A stretch of 64,000 nucleotides of DNA from Candidatus Methylomirabilota bacterium (GCA_036001065.1 DASYUQ010000116.1:1-64000); one strand, 5' to 3'; numbered from the stretch's first letter, positions 7,603 to 16,475 are shown. The notes: generated by a model from the sequence alone, not told the origin. Numbers and translations: made by a program.

Positions 7603-9255
7603 CTACTCCCGGCCGTCCGGGGCCGGCCCCCGGGCGGGGCCGCCGGCGGCCTCGGCGACGCCGGGACCGCCCAGGGCCGGGTCCCAGGCGCGCCGCGGGT
7701 GGGACGCCTCCACGCCGCGCGAGTTCAACGCGGCCTTCGCGGCGTCGGAGAGCTGGAGCTTCTCGCCGGTCAGGGGGTCGGCCCACGCCGAGAGGGACAG
7801 CACATAGTACGCCAGCGCCCAGCGCTCGGCGTCGCCGAGCGAGTCGGCGAACGAGGGCATGGGGGTACCGTCCAGGCCGAGCGTCAGGGCGCGGTAGATA
7901 TCGGCGACGCTGGAGCCGCCCTTGAACTGCCCCCGCGTGAAGTCGGTGGGCCGGCTGGGGAGATCGAAGTCATCCCTGAGCTGAGGCGCCGACGGGCCGT
8001 CGCCCCGCCCCTCCTGGCCGTGGCACTCCCAGCACTTGGCTCGCCCGTAGAGGTCCTGGCCTTGCGCCAGCAGCGCCGGCACCGCCGGCGGCGCGGCGTC
8101 GAAGGGCACCGCCACCTCCGGCGTCTCCTCCTTCCAGCGCTTGGAGAACGTCTTGATGTACGCGATGACGGCGACGCGCTCCTTGTCGGGAACCTCGTGC
8201 CACGTGGGCATCGCGGTCCAGCGCAGGCCGCGCGTGATCGTGCGGTAGAGATCGCCGTCAGTCGGCAGCGACCCCGACGGCGTCGTCCTGAACTTGAAGA
8301 CGCCGGCGGTGAAGGCGCGCGGGCGGGGGAAGAGGAACGTGGCCGCCGGGCCGTTGCCGTCGCCCTTGGGGCCGTGGCAGCCGACGCAGTGGTCCGCGTA
8401 CACCTCCCGGCCCTGTTCGACGAGCGCCTCGCCCTCGGGGATCTTCATGGCCGAGACCCCCACGCTCTGCGCCTCGAAGATCTCGCGCCAGGCGCCCCGG
8501 TTGGTGCCCAGCTTCTGGAGGTATCTCACCAGCCCGACCAGGTCCGGCGTCGGGATCACCAGGCGCACCGCGGCCGCCAGCGCGCGGCCCCGGAGCGGCG
8601 TGAGATCGAGCACCGGCGTGCCGTCGAGCGGCCAGGCGCCGTCCGGCGCCGGCGGAACGAAGGTGAGCCCGGACTGGTCGGGAAAGAGGACGATGGGGCG
8701 ATTCGGTCGCAGCGTGAAGTAACGCCGCAGCGCGGGCGTGACCTCCGGCGTCGGGCCGTCGGGGCCGCCCCGCACGCGCACGACGAGCTGGGCGAAGAGC
8801 CACGGAGAGCTCGGCATGATCGAGTCGGGCACCGTGAGCCGGGGATTCCAGTGGTGGGCGTAGTGCCAGTCGTCGGAATACTTGAGGCCGACCCGGGAGA
8901 GATCGGGGCCGATGCGACGCGTGGAAAGCAGATGCGGGAGGTCCCACGCGTACTCGCCCGCCTCGGCGACCGGGCCCCAGCGAAACGCCTCTCCCGCCAC
9001 CGGTCGCACGTACTGGCTATGGCAGTACCAGCAGCCCTCGCGGATGTAGACGGCGCGGCCGCGCCGCTCCAACGGCGTGTAGTCGCGGACGGCGTAGCGT
9101 ACCCACTTGACATCGCCGAGATCGGTGCGCACCGCGCGGGTCACCTCGCGCGCGCGCGACTCGGGCACGAGGGCGGGCAGGAAGCCCTGGACGAAGAGCG
9201 CCAGCGTGACGAAGAAGAAGCCGGCGCCGGCGGCCAGCGCGGTGATCGACCTCAT
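7603..9255 (-). CDS. cbb3 oxidase CcoO fused to two CcoP-like cytochrome c domains (tri-haem)
   Basis: A 550-residue subunit. Residues 1-~265 are CcoO: an N-terminal anchor, haem site CWYCH (C75-H79), and the SQYVRPVAGE and RRIGPDLSRVG blocks. Two class I cytochrome c domains follow, with haem sites CVGCH (C290-H294) and CWECH (C408-H412) and their own Met-containing segments (TAMPTW, GTPMPSF). In ordinary cbb3 oxidases the di-haem domains belong to CcoP, which is absent here, so CcoO and CcoP functions are joined. The ATG overlaps the stop of the upstream ccoN (ATGA). The long open frame upstream of 9255 is a shadow of ccoN. Confidence 0.9.
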   Translation of the reverse strand: MRSITALAAGAGFFFVTLALFVQGFLPALVPESRAREVTRAVRTDLGDVKWVRYAVRDYTPLERRGRAVYIREGCWYCHSQYVRPVAGEAFRWGPVAEAGEYAWDLPHLLSTRRIGPDLSRVGLKYSDDWHYAHHWNPRLTVPDSIMPSSPWLFAQLVVRVRGGPDGPTPEVTPALRRYFTLRPNRPIVLFPDQSGLTFVPPAPDGAWPLDGTPVLDLTPLRGRALAAAVRLVIPTPDLVGLVRYLQKLGTNRGAWREIFEAQSVGVSAMKIPEGEALVEQGREVYADHCVGCHGPKGDGNGPAATFLFPRPRAFTAGVFKFRTTPSGSLPTDGDLYRTITRGLRWTAMPTWHEVPDKERVAVIAYIKTFSKRWKEETPEVAVPFDAAPPAVPALLAQGQDLYGRAKCWECHGQEGRGDGPSAPQLRDDFDLPSRPTDFTRGQFKGGSSVADIYRALTLGLDGTPMPSFADSLGDAERWALAYYVLSLSAWADPLTGEKLQLSDAAKAALNSRGVEASHPRRAWDPALGGPGVAEAAGGPARGPAPDGRE

Positions 9256-10628
9256 GCGCGGAGCGAGCTCCGCATGAGGGTGACGACCAGGAGCGAGAGC
9301 CCGACGTCCATCGAGATTCCGGTGAGCGTGCGGACCCACCAATAGGGACGGATGGCGCTCACCGTGTCCATCCACTCGGCGCCGGCCATGAGCATGAACC
9401 CCTGCTGCAGCCCCTGGGCGGCCAGCACGGCGAACATGGAGGCGATCCCCAGCGTGATGAGCCAGAAGGCCCAGTTGGCCGGCGCGAAGCTGGCCGGGCC
9501 GGCGCCGGTGATGCGGGGCCACACGTAGACCGCGGCCCCCAGGGCCCAGACCACGAACGTCCCGAAGATGGTGATGTGGGAGTGAGCGACGACGAAGTCG
9601 GTGAAATGGGTGGGCTGCTGGAGGGAGCGCAGCGCCTGCACCGAGCCCTGGAAGCAGCCCACCAGGTACAGGAGGCTGCCGGCGATCAGGAACTTCGCCG
9701 GCAGATTGCGCCCGATCTCCGACCAGCGGCCCACCATGGTGCCGAAGAAGTTCTGGATCACCGTCCACACCGGGATGATCAGCATCATCGAGGAGACGAT
9801 GGCGATCGTCTGCGCCCACTCGGTGATCGGGGAGTAGAGGTAGTGGTGGATGCCCACGAACGGATAGAAGAACGCCAGCGACCAGAAGCCGATCAGCGAC
9901 AGCTTGTGGCTGTAGATCGGGTTTCGAACGCTGGCCGGGAGAAAGTAATAGATGAGGACGTAGCCCGCCGGCGTGATCCACAATCCCACCACGTAGTGGA
10001 TGAACAGCCCGTGCCAGGCGGCGTTGTTGATGCCGGGGATGTGGTACGGTCCCAGGAGCAGGAGCACGAGGTTGACGTCGGTCCAGATGAGCGCGGCGAT
10101 CAGGTACCAGAGAGACACGTAGAGCGGGGCCGAGGTGCGCCGCGCGATCGCCACCAGAAACTGCACGGTGAGCGCCAGCAGGACCAGGAAGATCACGGCT
10201 ACCGTGATCAAAGGATACTCGCCGACCTCCCAACCCCGGTTGAAGCCCGCCGCCAGCAGGAGGCTCCCCAGCGCCAGATTGAGGTTCCACACCCAGAGCA
10301 GACCGTGGCTCCAGCGCGCGGCCCCCACGCGCACCCCGCACAGGCGCGGGACCACGTAATGGCAGAGGCCGATGAAGAGCGTGGAGAAGGCGCCCCAGAT
10401 GACGCCGTTGACGTGGATCGGACGTAGCCGGCCGAAGCTGAGCCAGGCGACACCGCCCAGGGACTCCGGATAGTTGAACTTGGTCGACACGACGGCGCCG
10501 ATCGTGGGGAACACCAGCAGCCAGACGAACCCCCAGGCGAGCCACGCGCGGATCAGGCGGCGATCGATCAGGGCATCGTTGCGGAGAGCGGCCGCGCTCG
10601 CGTCGGACTGCTGCATCGCGGCCATCAT
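9252..10628 (-). CDS. ccoN: cbb3-type cytochrome c oxidase catalytic subunit I (CcoN), copy 2
   Basis: A 458-residue haem-copper oxidase core subunit, very similar to copy 1 at 398-1789 with every metal ligand kept (HVNGVIWG; AWHGLFIHYV; the YPFVGIHHYLY block with the Tyr six residues before the first His; AHSHITIFG). The two copies differ most at the N-terminus and in the last 60 residues. It is the first gene of the second cbb3 operon and is coupled to the tri-haem CcoO-P fusion by an ATGA overlap. The canonical cbb3 features make a NO reductase assignment unlikely. Confidence 0.95.
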   Translation of the reverse strand: MMAAMQQSDASAAALRNDALIDRRLIRAWLAWGFVWLLVFPTIGAVVSTKFNYPESLGGVAWLSFGRLRPIHVNGVIWGAFSTLFIGLCHYVVPRLCGVRVGAARWSHGLLWVWNLNLALGSLLLAAGFNRGWEVGEYPLITVAVIFLVLLALTVQFLVAIARRTSAPLYVSLWYLIAALIWTDVNLVLLLLGPYHIPGINNAAWHGLFIHYVVGLWITPAGYVLIYYFLPASVRNPIYSHKLSLIGFWSLAFFYPFVGIHHYLYSPITEWAQTIAIVSSMMLIIPVWTVIQNFFGTMVGRWSEIGRNLPAKFLIAGSLLYLVGCFQGSVQALRSLQQPTHFTDFVVAHSHITIFGTFVVWALGAAVYVWPRITGAGPASFAPANWAFWLITLGIASMFAVLAAQGLQQGFMLMAGAEWMDTVSAIRPYWWVRTLTGISMDVGLSLLVVTLMRSSLRA

Positions 10629-10730
10629 GCCACGGTCGGCGAGCGGGGCAAAAAAAGGCCGCTGGGCGGGAGCCTCAGTCGCCCTTTTCGAGCGCCGGCT
10701 CCGCCGCCGTAACCGATCCTGGGGGAGGCT

Positions 10731-10759
10731 TCGGAAGGGGGGCGAAGCCCCCCTCCGAG
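10731..10759 (-). terminator. GC hairpin after htpX (repeat family member)
   Basis: An inverted repeat (cggaagggggg / cccccctccg, one bulged base) lies immediately 3' of the htpX stop codon. It could end the htpX transcript, though no T-tract follows. The surrounding 40 bases closely match the hairpin at 57683-57711, so it may instead be a dispersed palindromic repeat. Confidence 0.4.
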
Positions 10760-10760
10760 G

Positions 10761-11609
10761 TTAGGGTCGCATGGCCCGGAGGCGCGCGACCCTCTCCTCG
10801 AGCGGCGGGTGCGTCGAGAAGAGAGTCATCAGCGCCTGGCCGCTCAGCGGGTTGACGATGAAGAGATGCGCGGTGGCCGGGTTCGCGGCCATCGGCACCG
10901 CCCGCTGCGCCATCTCGAGCTTCTCGAGCGCCTTGGCGAGCCCCCACGTCTTGCCGGCCAGGCGGGCGCCGGAGGCGTCGGCCTGATACTCGCGGGCCCG
11001 CGAGACGGCGAGCTGCACCAGCATCGCTGCGATCGGGGCCAGCACGGCCATGAGGATGAGCGCGAACGGATTCGAGCCGCCCTCCTCGTCGTCGTTCCGA
11101 CCGCCGCCGAACATCGCCGTCCACTGGGCCATGTGGGCCAGATACGTGATAGCGCCCGCGAGCGTGGCCGCGATCGTGGAGATGAGGACGTCGCGGTTGG
11201 TCACGTGGGCCAACTCGTGGGCCAGCACGCCCTCCAGCTCCTCCTCGTCGAGGATGCGCATGATGCCCTCGGTGACGGCCACGGCGGCGTGCTCGGGGTT
11301 CCGCCCGGTGGCGAAGGCGTTCGGCGTGTCGGTCGGGATCAGATAGACCCGGGGCATCGGGATGCCCGCGCGGGTGGCCAGCCGGCGCACCATCGCGTAG
11401 AGCCCCGGGGCCTGGGCCTCGTCGATGGGCTGGGCGCGGTACATGGCCAGCACGATCCGGTCCGAGAACCAGTACGAAAAGAAGTTCATGGCCAGCGCCA
11501 CCATGAAGGCCACGACCATGCCCTGCTGGCCCCCGATGGCTCCGCCGATCAGGACGAGCATCACCGTGAGGAGCGCGAGCAGCATCGCGGTCTTGAATAT
11601 GTTCGACAT
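10761..11609 (-). CDS. htpX: HtpX-like membrane zinc metalloprotease (M48)
   Basis: A 282-residue inner-membrane protease for quality control of membrane proteins. Two N-terminal transmembrane helices precede the zinc motif HELAH (131-135), then come two more helices. The third zinc ligand lies in SRAREYQAD, as in HtpX. Length fits the family. The start at 11609 was chosen because it has a GGGAGG site seven bases upstream; the open frame continues 37 codons further without family-like sequence. Transcribed away from the yceD-fab operon across a shared ~180-base intergenic region. Confidence 0.93.
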   Translation of the reverse strand: MSNIFKTAMLLALLTVMLVLIGGAIGGQQGMVVAFMVALAMNFFSYWFSDRIVLAMYRAQPIDEAQAPGLYAMVRRLATRAGIPMPRVYLIPTDTPNAFATGRNPEHAAVAVTEGIMRILDEEELEGVLAHELAHVTNRDVLISTIAATLAGAITYLAHMAQWTAMFGGGRNDDEEGGSNPFALILMAVLAPIAAMLVQLAVSRAREYQADASGARLAGKTWGLAKALEKLEMAQRAVPMAANPATAHLFIVNPLSGQALMTLFSTHPPLEERVARLRAMRP

Positions 11610-11691
11610 GGATCCGCCTCCCTCAAGTTCCCTGCCAGCGTGGCTAACTTCGCTCGGAAGCGTAGCAAACGGCTCGGACGGGGTCAAATAC

Positions 11692-11721
11692 TTGACTTCT
11701 CCACCACCCCGCCGATACACT
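11692..11721 (+). promoter_or_regulatory. Sigma-70-type promoter for the yceD-rpmF-fab operon
   Basis: A TTGACT -35 element (11692-11697) and a TACACT -10 element (11716-11721) are separated by 18 bases, in the divergent region between htpX and yceD. A start of transcription near 11728 would leave a short leader before the first gene. The AT-richer local sequence stands out from the GC-rich surroundings. Confidence 0.6.
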
Positions 11722-11792
11722 GGGCCAGTCCGGTAAAAAAGTCTTCTAACGACACGGACTTACGTTAAATGCTTCCCTGTAGGACTGAGGGT

Positions 11793-12302
11793 ATGGTCAT
11801 TCGGGTATCAGAGATCGCGGACGAGGGTCTCGTGGTCGCCAACCCGGGGGAGTTCGTCGCTCCCTTCGCGGACCGGTCCTGGCGCCTGCAGGGCCTCCGC
11901 CTTCAGGTCGTCCGCGACGGCGTGGACATCCTCGTAGCGGGCGAGCTCGCGGCCTCGGTGCCCCTGGTCTGCTCCCGATGCCTCGAGGAGTTCCGTGCCG
12001 ACGTCCATCCGGCGATCGATGTCCGCTACGTGCCCAAGCCGGTGACCCGCGACAGCGTCGAGCTGGGCGCCGACGATCTCGACCTGGACTTCTACCAGAA
12101 CGACGAGCTCAACCTCGCCGCGTTGGTCGAGACCGAGACGACGCTGGCGCTCCCCGTGAAGCCGCTCTGCCGCGAGGATTGCCGGGGGCTCTGCCCCGCC
12201 TGCGGCGGCAACCGGAACGTCGTCTCCTGCACGTGTCAGACGCGCCCGCTGGACCCGCGTCTGACCGCCCTCAAGGACTTGGTCGCGCGCCTCAATCACT
12301 GA
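11793..12302 (+). CDS. yceD: DUF177/YceD family protein
   Basis: About 169 residues. It carries the paired cysteine features of the YceD family: CSRCLEEF in the middle and CREDCRGLCPACGGNRN near the end, a likely zinc site. YceD proteins are almost always encoded directly before rpmF and the plsX-fab genes, as here, and have been linked to 23S rRNA accumulation. The ATG at 11793 fits the usual family start; an upstream ATG at 11769 would add eight residues. First gene of the operon served by the promoter at 11692. Confidence 0.85.
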   Translation: MVIRVSEIADEGLVVANPGEFVAPFADRSWRLQGLRLQVVRDGVDILVAGELAASVPLVCSRCLEEFRADVHPAIDVRYVPKPVTRDSVELGADDLDLDFYQNDELNLAALVETETTLALPVKPLCREDCRGLCPACGGNRNVVSCTCQTRPLDPRLTALKDLVARLNH

Positions 12303-12323
12303 GAGCGCCAGAAGGGAACATCG

Positions 12324-12506
12324 ATGCCGCTGCCCAAACGACGCCACTCGAAGACGCGTGGTCGCAAGCGCCGCACCCATTACAAGCTGGCGCCGCCGAC
12401 GCGGTCGGTGTGCCCGCAGTGCCGCGAGCCCAAGCTGCCGCATCGCGTCTGCCCGCACTGCGGTTACTACAAGGGCCGGGAGATCGTCGCCGTCGAAGGT
12501 GCCTAG
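12324..12506 (+). CDS. rpmF: 50S ribosomal protein L32
   Basis: A 60-residue ribosomal protein with the typical start [17 protein letters not shown] and two CXXC pairs (CPQC and CPHC) making a zinc-binding version of L32. Twenty-one bases after yceD with an aGAAGGgA site. The yceD-rpmF-plsX order is standard and links ribosome and lipid synthesis. Confidence 0.97.
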   Translation: MPLPKRRHSKTRGRKRRTHYKLAPPTRSVCPQCREPKLPHRVCPHCGYYKGREIVAVEGA

Positions 12507-12615
12507 CCGCGCCGGCTCGATGAGCATCGCCATATTTCGTAGGGCACCTCGTCCGCGCCTCGGCTCGCACCCCCCCGGTACGCTCCGCTCGGCTCCTCTC
12601 GAAGGTGCCTAGCCG
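12493..12615 (+). repeat. 17-base direct repeat bracketing the rpmF-plsX intergenic region
   Basis: The sequence tcgaaggtgcctagccg, containing the last codons and stop of rpmF, is repeated exactly at 12599-12615, 106 bases on, just before plsX. The segment between holds the 14-mer tcgccatatttcgt (12527-12540), also found at 18001-18014, and a GC-rich tract with ctcggctcgc-type repeats. This looks like a small intergenic repeat insertion with a duplicated target or a slipped duplication. Confidence 0.6.
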
Positions 12616-12621
12616 ACCCGC

Positions 12622-13644
12622 ATGAAGATTGCGGTCGACGCCATGGGGGGCGACTACGGCCCCGCCGTCGTGGTCGAGGGGGCGGTGGCCGCGGCGCGCG
12701 AGTTCGGCGCCGCGGTCATCCTGGTCGGCGACCGGGCCGCCATCGAGCGCGAGGTGGCGCGCCTCACGGCGGAGAGCCTCGCGATCGAGATCCGTCACGC
12801 CTCCCAGGTCGTCGGCATGGGCGAGAGCCCCTCGCAGGCCCTCCGGCGCAAGCGCGACTCCTCCCTGCGCGTGGCCGCCCAGCTCGTGAAGGACGGCGAG
12901 GCCGCGGCGTTCGTGTCGGCGGGGAACACCGGGGCGGCCATGGCCATCGCGATGTTCGTCATCGGCGTGCTGGCCGGCGTGGATCGGCCGGCCATCGCGG
13001 CGGTGCTGCCCAACCGCCGGCGCTTCACGGTGCTCCTCGACGTCGGCGCCAACGTCGATCCCAAGCCCTGGCATTTACTCCAATTCGCGGTCATGGGCCA
13101 CGTCTACGCCCGCGACATCCTGGGCTGCGACAACCCGCGGGTCGGCCTGCTCTCCGTCGGCGAGGAGGAGGGCAAGGGCAACGAGCTGACCAAGGAGGCG
13201 TACGATCAGCTCAAGGACTCCTCGCTGAACTTCGTCGGCAACGTCGAGGGACGCGACATCTACAACGGGCGTTGCGACGTCGTCGTCACCGACGGGTTCA
13301 CCGGCAACGTCGCGCTCAAGATCTCCGAGAGCCTGGCCGAGACCCTGGGCGAGATGATCAAGGAGGAGCTGACACGCGATGTCCGGTCCAAGCTCGGCGC
13401 CACCCTGGCGCTGCCCGCCTTCGCGCGCTTCAAGCGGCGCGTGGACTACACGGAGATGGGCGGCGCCCCGCTGCTCGGCATCGACGGCGCCGCCATCATC
13501 TGCCACGGAGCCTCGCCGGTAAAGGCGATCAAGAACGCTGTGCGCGTGGCGGGGGAGTGGGCGAAGGCGGGGGTGAACGAGCACATCCGAGCCGCGCTGG
13601 AGGCGGAGGTGGAGCGCGGCGGTCGGGAGGGAGGCCGCGAATGA
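12622..13644 (+). CDS. plsX: Phosphate acyltransferase PlsX
   Basis: Converts acyl-ACP to acyl-phosphate for phospholipid synthesis. The 340 residues start with KIAVDAMGGDYGP, the family signature, and keep SAGNTGA, TDGFTGN and GAPLLGIDG blocks. Length matches the family. The stop overlaps the fabH start (ATGA), so the two are coupled. Confidence 0.96.
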   Translation: MKIAVDAMGGDYGPAVVVEGAVAAAREFGAAVILVGDRAAIEREVARLTAESLAIEIRHASQVVGMGESPSQALRRKRDSSLRVAAQLVKDGEAAAFVSAGNTGAAMAIAMFVIGVLAGVDRPAIAAVLPNRRRFTVLLDVGANVDPKPWHLLQFAVMGHVYARDILGCDNPRVGLLSVGEEEGKGNELTKEAYDQLKDSSLNFVGNVEGRDIYNGRCDVVVTDGFTGNVALKISESLAETLGEMIKEELTRDVRSKLGATLALPAFARFKRRVDYTEMGGAPLLGIDGAAIICHGASPVKAIKNAVRVAGEWAKAGVNEHIRAALEAEVERGGREGGRE

Positions 13645-14621
13645 CGCGAGCGAAGATCATCGGCGTCGGGTCGTACGCGCCCAAGCGGATCTTGACCAAC
13701 GCCGATCTCGAGAAGCTGGTCGCGACCAGCGACGAGTGGATCGTGCAACGCAGTGGCATCCGCGAGCGCCGGATCGCCGACGAGACCGAGGCCAGCTCGG
13801 ACCTGGCCGTGAAGGCGGCCCAACAGGCGCTGGAGCGGGCCAACCTCGTGCCGGAGGACATCGAGTTCATCGTGGTGGGGACCACCACGCCCGACATGTT
13901 CTTCCCGACCACCGGCAACATGGTCCAGCACCGGCTGGGCTGCCGGCAGGCGGGCTCGGTGGATGTGCTGGCCGCCTGTGCCGGCTCCATCTACAGCCTC
14001 GCCGTGGGCTCGCAGTTCATCCAGACCGGCAAGTACCGGCGCGTGCTCTGCATCGGCGCCGAGACGCTCTCGAAGATCACCGACTTCACCGACCGGGGCA
14101 CCTGCGTGCTGCTCGCCGACGCGGCGGGCGCGGCGGTGCTGGAGGCTTCCGACGACGGCAGCGGGCTGCTGGACGTCGATCTCTACTCGGACGGCCGCTA
14201 CTGGGAGCTGCTCTACATGCCCGGCGGCGGCTCGCGGCACCCGGCCACGCGCGAGACGATCGCGGCCCGGATGCACTATGCCAAGATGAAGGGCGCCGAG
14301 GTCTTCAAGGTGGCGGTGCGCATGTTCGGGGAGTGCGCGGCGACGATCCTCGAGCGCCACGGGCTCACGGCCCGGGACATCGACCTCTTCATCCCGCACC
14401 AGGCCAACCTCCGGATCATCGAGGCGGCCGTCAAACGGGTCGGGCTGCCGATGGACAAGGTCTTCGTGAACATCGACCGCTACGGCAACACCGGCGCCGC
14501 CTCCGTCTACGTTGCCCTCGAGGAGGCGGTGTCGGCCGGCCGCCTGAAGCGCGGCGACCTCCTCCTACTCGCCGCCTTCGGTGGGGGTTTTGCGTGGGGC
14601 GCCGCTCTAATGAAATGGTGA
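13641..14621 (+). CDS. fabH: 3-oxoacyl-ACP synthase III (FabH)
   Basis: Starts fatty-acid elongation by condensing acetyl-CoA with malonyl-ACP. The 326-residue thiolase-fold enzyme has the Cys-His-Asn catalytic triad at C113 (AACAGSIYSL), H253 (IPHQANLR) and N283 (YGNTGAAS), and ends with the GGGFAWGAALMKW type tail. The ATG at 13641 overlaps the plsX stop; the longer open frame upstream is a shadow of plsX. Confidence 0.96.
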   Translation: MTRAKIIGVGSYAPKRILTNADLEKLVATSDEWIVQRSGIRERRIADETEASSDLAVKAAQQALERANLVPEDIEFIVVGTTTPDMFFPTTGNMVQHRLGCRQAGSVDVLAACAGSIYSLAVGSQFIQTGKYRRVLCIGAETLSKITDFTDRGTCVLLADAAGAAVLEASDDGSGLLDVDLYSDGRYWELLYMPGGGSRHPATRETIAARMHYAKMKGAEVFKVAVRMFGECAATILERHGLTARDIDLFIPHQANLRIIEAAVKRVGLPMDKVFVNIDRYGNTGAASVYVALEEAVSAGRLKRGDLLLLAAFGGGFAWGAALMKW

Positions 14622-14628
14622 GCGCAGA

Positions 14629-14766
14629 CATGGCTCGGGGGCCGGGGCGCCCGGCGAGACCCGTTCCCTCCGCGCATCCTGAGCAGGCGGGTCGGCGGGA
14701 AACCGCAACGGCGCCTTCGTCGCCGACCTCGTGGTCGCAGCAGGGTGCCCCGGCCCCCGAGCCATG
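14629..14766 (+). repeat. 20-base perfect inverted repeat between fabH and fabD, covering the fabD start
   Basis: The arm at 14629-14648 (beginning catggctcgggg) is exactly complementary to 14747-14766 (ending ccccgagccatg). The 98-base loop between contains no gene. The right arm includes the fabD ATG and the place where its ribosome site should be, so pairing in the mRNA would hide the fabD start. No good Shine-Dalgarno sequence is visible there otherwise. Confidence 0.7.
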
Positions 14767-15699
14767 ATCGCGTTTCTCTTCCCGGGACAGGGCTCGCAGG
14801 CGGTGGGGATGGGCAAGGCGTTCTACGACGCCTCGCCCGCCGCCCGGGCGATCTTCGAGGACGCCAACGACGCGCTGGGCTTCGACCTGGCCCGCCTGGC
14901 GTTCGAGGGGCCCGAGTCCGAGCTGGCGCTGACCGCGAACACCCAGCCCGCCATCCTGACGGTGAGCGTGGCCGCGGCGGCCGTCGCCGCCGAGCGCGGG
15001 CTGTGTCCGCAGCTGGCCGCCGGCCACAGCCTGGGCGAGTATTCGGCCCTGGTCGTCGCCGGCGCGCTCTCGTTCCGGGACGCCGTCAGGATCGTGCGCC
15101 GGCGCGGCGAGTTCATGCAGGAGGCGGTCTCCGTCGGGACCGGCGCCATGGCCGCGATCATGGGCCTCGAGCTTCCCGCGGTGGAGCGGCTCTGCGCCGA
15201 GGCTGCCCAGGGAGAGGTCGTGGAAGTGGCCAACGTGAACTCGCCGCTGCAGATCGTCATCGCCGGCCACCGCGCGGCGGTCGAGCGTGCGGTGGCGCTG
15301 GCGAGCGCGCGCGGCGGCCGGAAGAGCGTCATGCTGCCGGTGAGCGCGCCGTTCCATTGCGCCCTCATGGCGCCCGCCGCCGAGCGTCTGGCCCGGGAGC
15401 TGGACAGCGTCAGGGTCGCCGACCCCACCATCCCGATCGCGCGCAACGTGGACGGCGGTCTGACGCGCGCGGCGGCCGAGGTGAAGCCGGCGCTGCTGAG
15501 GCAGGTGGCCAGCCCGGTGCGGTGGACCGACTGCGTCCGCCGCCTGGCCGCCGAAGGCGCGATGACGTTCGTGGAGGTCGGTCCGGGACGCGTCCTGACC
15601 GGGCTGCTCAAGCGGATCCTCGACGGCGTCAAGGGGGTGACCGTGGAGACGTCCGCGGACCTCGACAAGGCCCTGGCCGGCGCGGGGGAGCGGCAATGA
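14764..15699 (+). CDS. fabD: Malonyl-CoA:ACP transacylase (FabD)
   Basis: Loads malonyl groups onto ACP. A 311-residue protein starting MIAFLFPGQGSQAVGMG, with the nucleophile motif GHSLGEYSAL and the partner His in SAPFHCALM. The start at 14764 is set by the universal PGQGSQ start of the family; an in-frame ATG further up would add 11 non-family residues. The stop overlaps fabG (ATGA). Confidence 0.96.
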   Translation: MIAFLFPGQGSQAVGMGKAFYDASPAARAIFEDANDALGFDLARLAFEGPESELALTANTQPAILTVSVAAAAVAAERGLCPQLAAGHSLGEYSALVVAGALSFRDAVRIVRRRGEFMQEAVSVGTGAMAAIMGLELPAVERLCAEAAQGEVVEVANVNSPLQIVIAGHRAAVERAVALASARGGRKSVMLPVSAPFHCALMAPAAERLARELDSVRVADPTIPIARNVDGGLTRAAAEVKPALLRQVASPVRWTDCVRRLAAEGAMTFVEVGPGRVLTGLLKRILDGVKGVTVETSADLDKALAGAGERQ

Positions 15700-16445
15700 G
15701 CGAGACGCCGCTCACCGGTCGGGTCGCCATCGTGACCGGCGGCAGCCGCGGCATCGGCGCCGCCATCGCCGCGTCGCTGGCGCAGAACGGAGCGGCCGTG
15801 GTAGTCTCGGGACGCGACGTAGATCGCCTGGAGCGCGCCGTGAAAGACCTGGAGGCCGGCGGTGCGACGGCGCTCGGCGTCGTCGCCGACGCGGCGAGCC
15901 GCGAGGACGCGGACCGGCTGGTCGAGACGGCGAAGCAGCGATTTGGCCGCATCGACGTGCTCGTCAACAACGCCGGCATGACGCGCGACGGTCTCCTGGT
16001 CCGCATGAAGGACGAGGACTGGGATCTCGTCATGGAAGTCAACCTCCGCGGCGCGTTCCTGATGACGCGCGCAGCGTCCAAGATCATGGTGAGGCAGAAG
16101 AGCGGGCGCGTCATCAACATCGCCTCGACCGCCGGCGCCATGGGCAACGCGGGACAGGCCAACTATTCGGCGGCCAAGGCGGGACTCATCGGCTTCACCA
16201 AGGCCGCCGCTCGGGAGCTGGCGCACTGGTCCATTCTCGTCAACGCGGTGGCGCCGGGCCTGATCGAGACCAACATGAGCGCCGCGATGCCCGAGGCCGC
16301 GCGCCAGGAGCTGCTGAGCCGGGTGCCGCTGGGGCGCATCGGTACCCCGCGCGAGGTGGCCGAGGTGGTACGATTCCTGGCCGGCGACGGGGCCACCTAC
16401 ATCACGGGCCAGGTCTTCCACGTCAACGGCGGTCTCTACATCTAG
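15696..16445 (+). CDS. fabG: 3-oxoacyl-ACP reductase (FabG)
   Basis: NADPH-dependent keto reduction step of fatty-acid elongation. A 249-residue short-chain dehydrogenase with TGGSRGIG cofactor motif, NNAG, the catalytic Ser (IASTAG) and YSAAK Tyr-Lys pair, and a C-terminal GGLYI. The ATG overlaps the fabD stop. Confidence 0.95.
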   Translation: MSETPLTGRVAIVTGGSRGIGAAIAASLAQNGAAVVVSGRDVDRLERAVKDLEAGGATALGVVADAASREDADRLVETAKQRFGRIDVLVNNAGMTRDGLLVRMKDEDWDLVMEVNLRGAFLMTRAASKIMVRQKSGRVINIASTAGAMGNAGQANYSAAKAGLIGFTKAAARELAHWSILVNAVAPGLIETNMSAAMPEAARQELLSRVPLGRIGTPREVAEVVRFLAGDGATYITGQVFHVNGGLYI

Positions 16446-16475
16446 TCGGGCATTCCTCCGGGGAGGAACGGATCG

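Noticed and set aside
10640-10680. A7 tract (T7 on the minus strand) as an intrinsic terminator of htpX
   Set aside because: The nearest stem is weak and seven bases away from the T-tract; the GC hairpin at 10731 is better placed.
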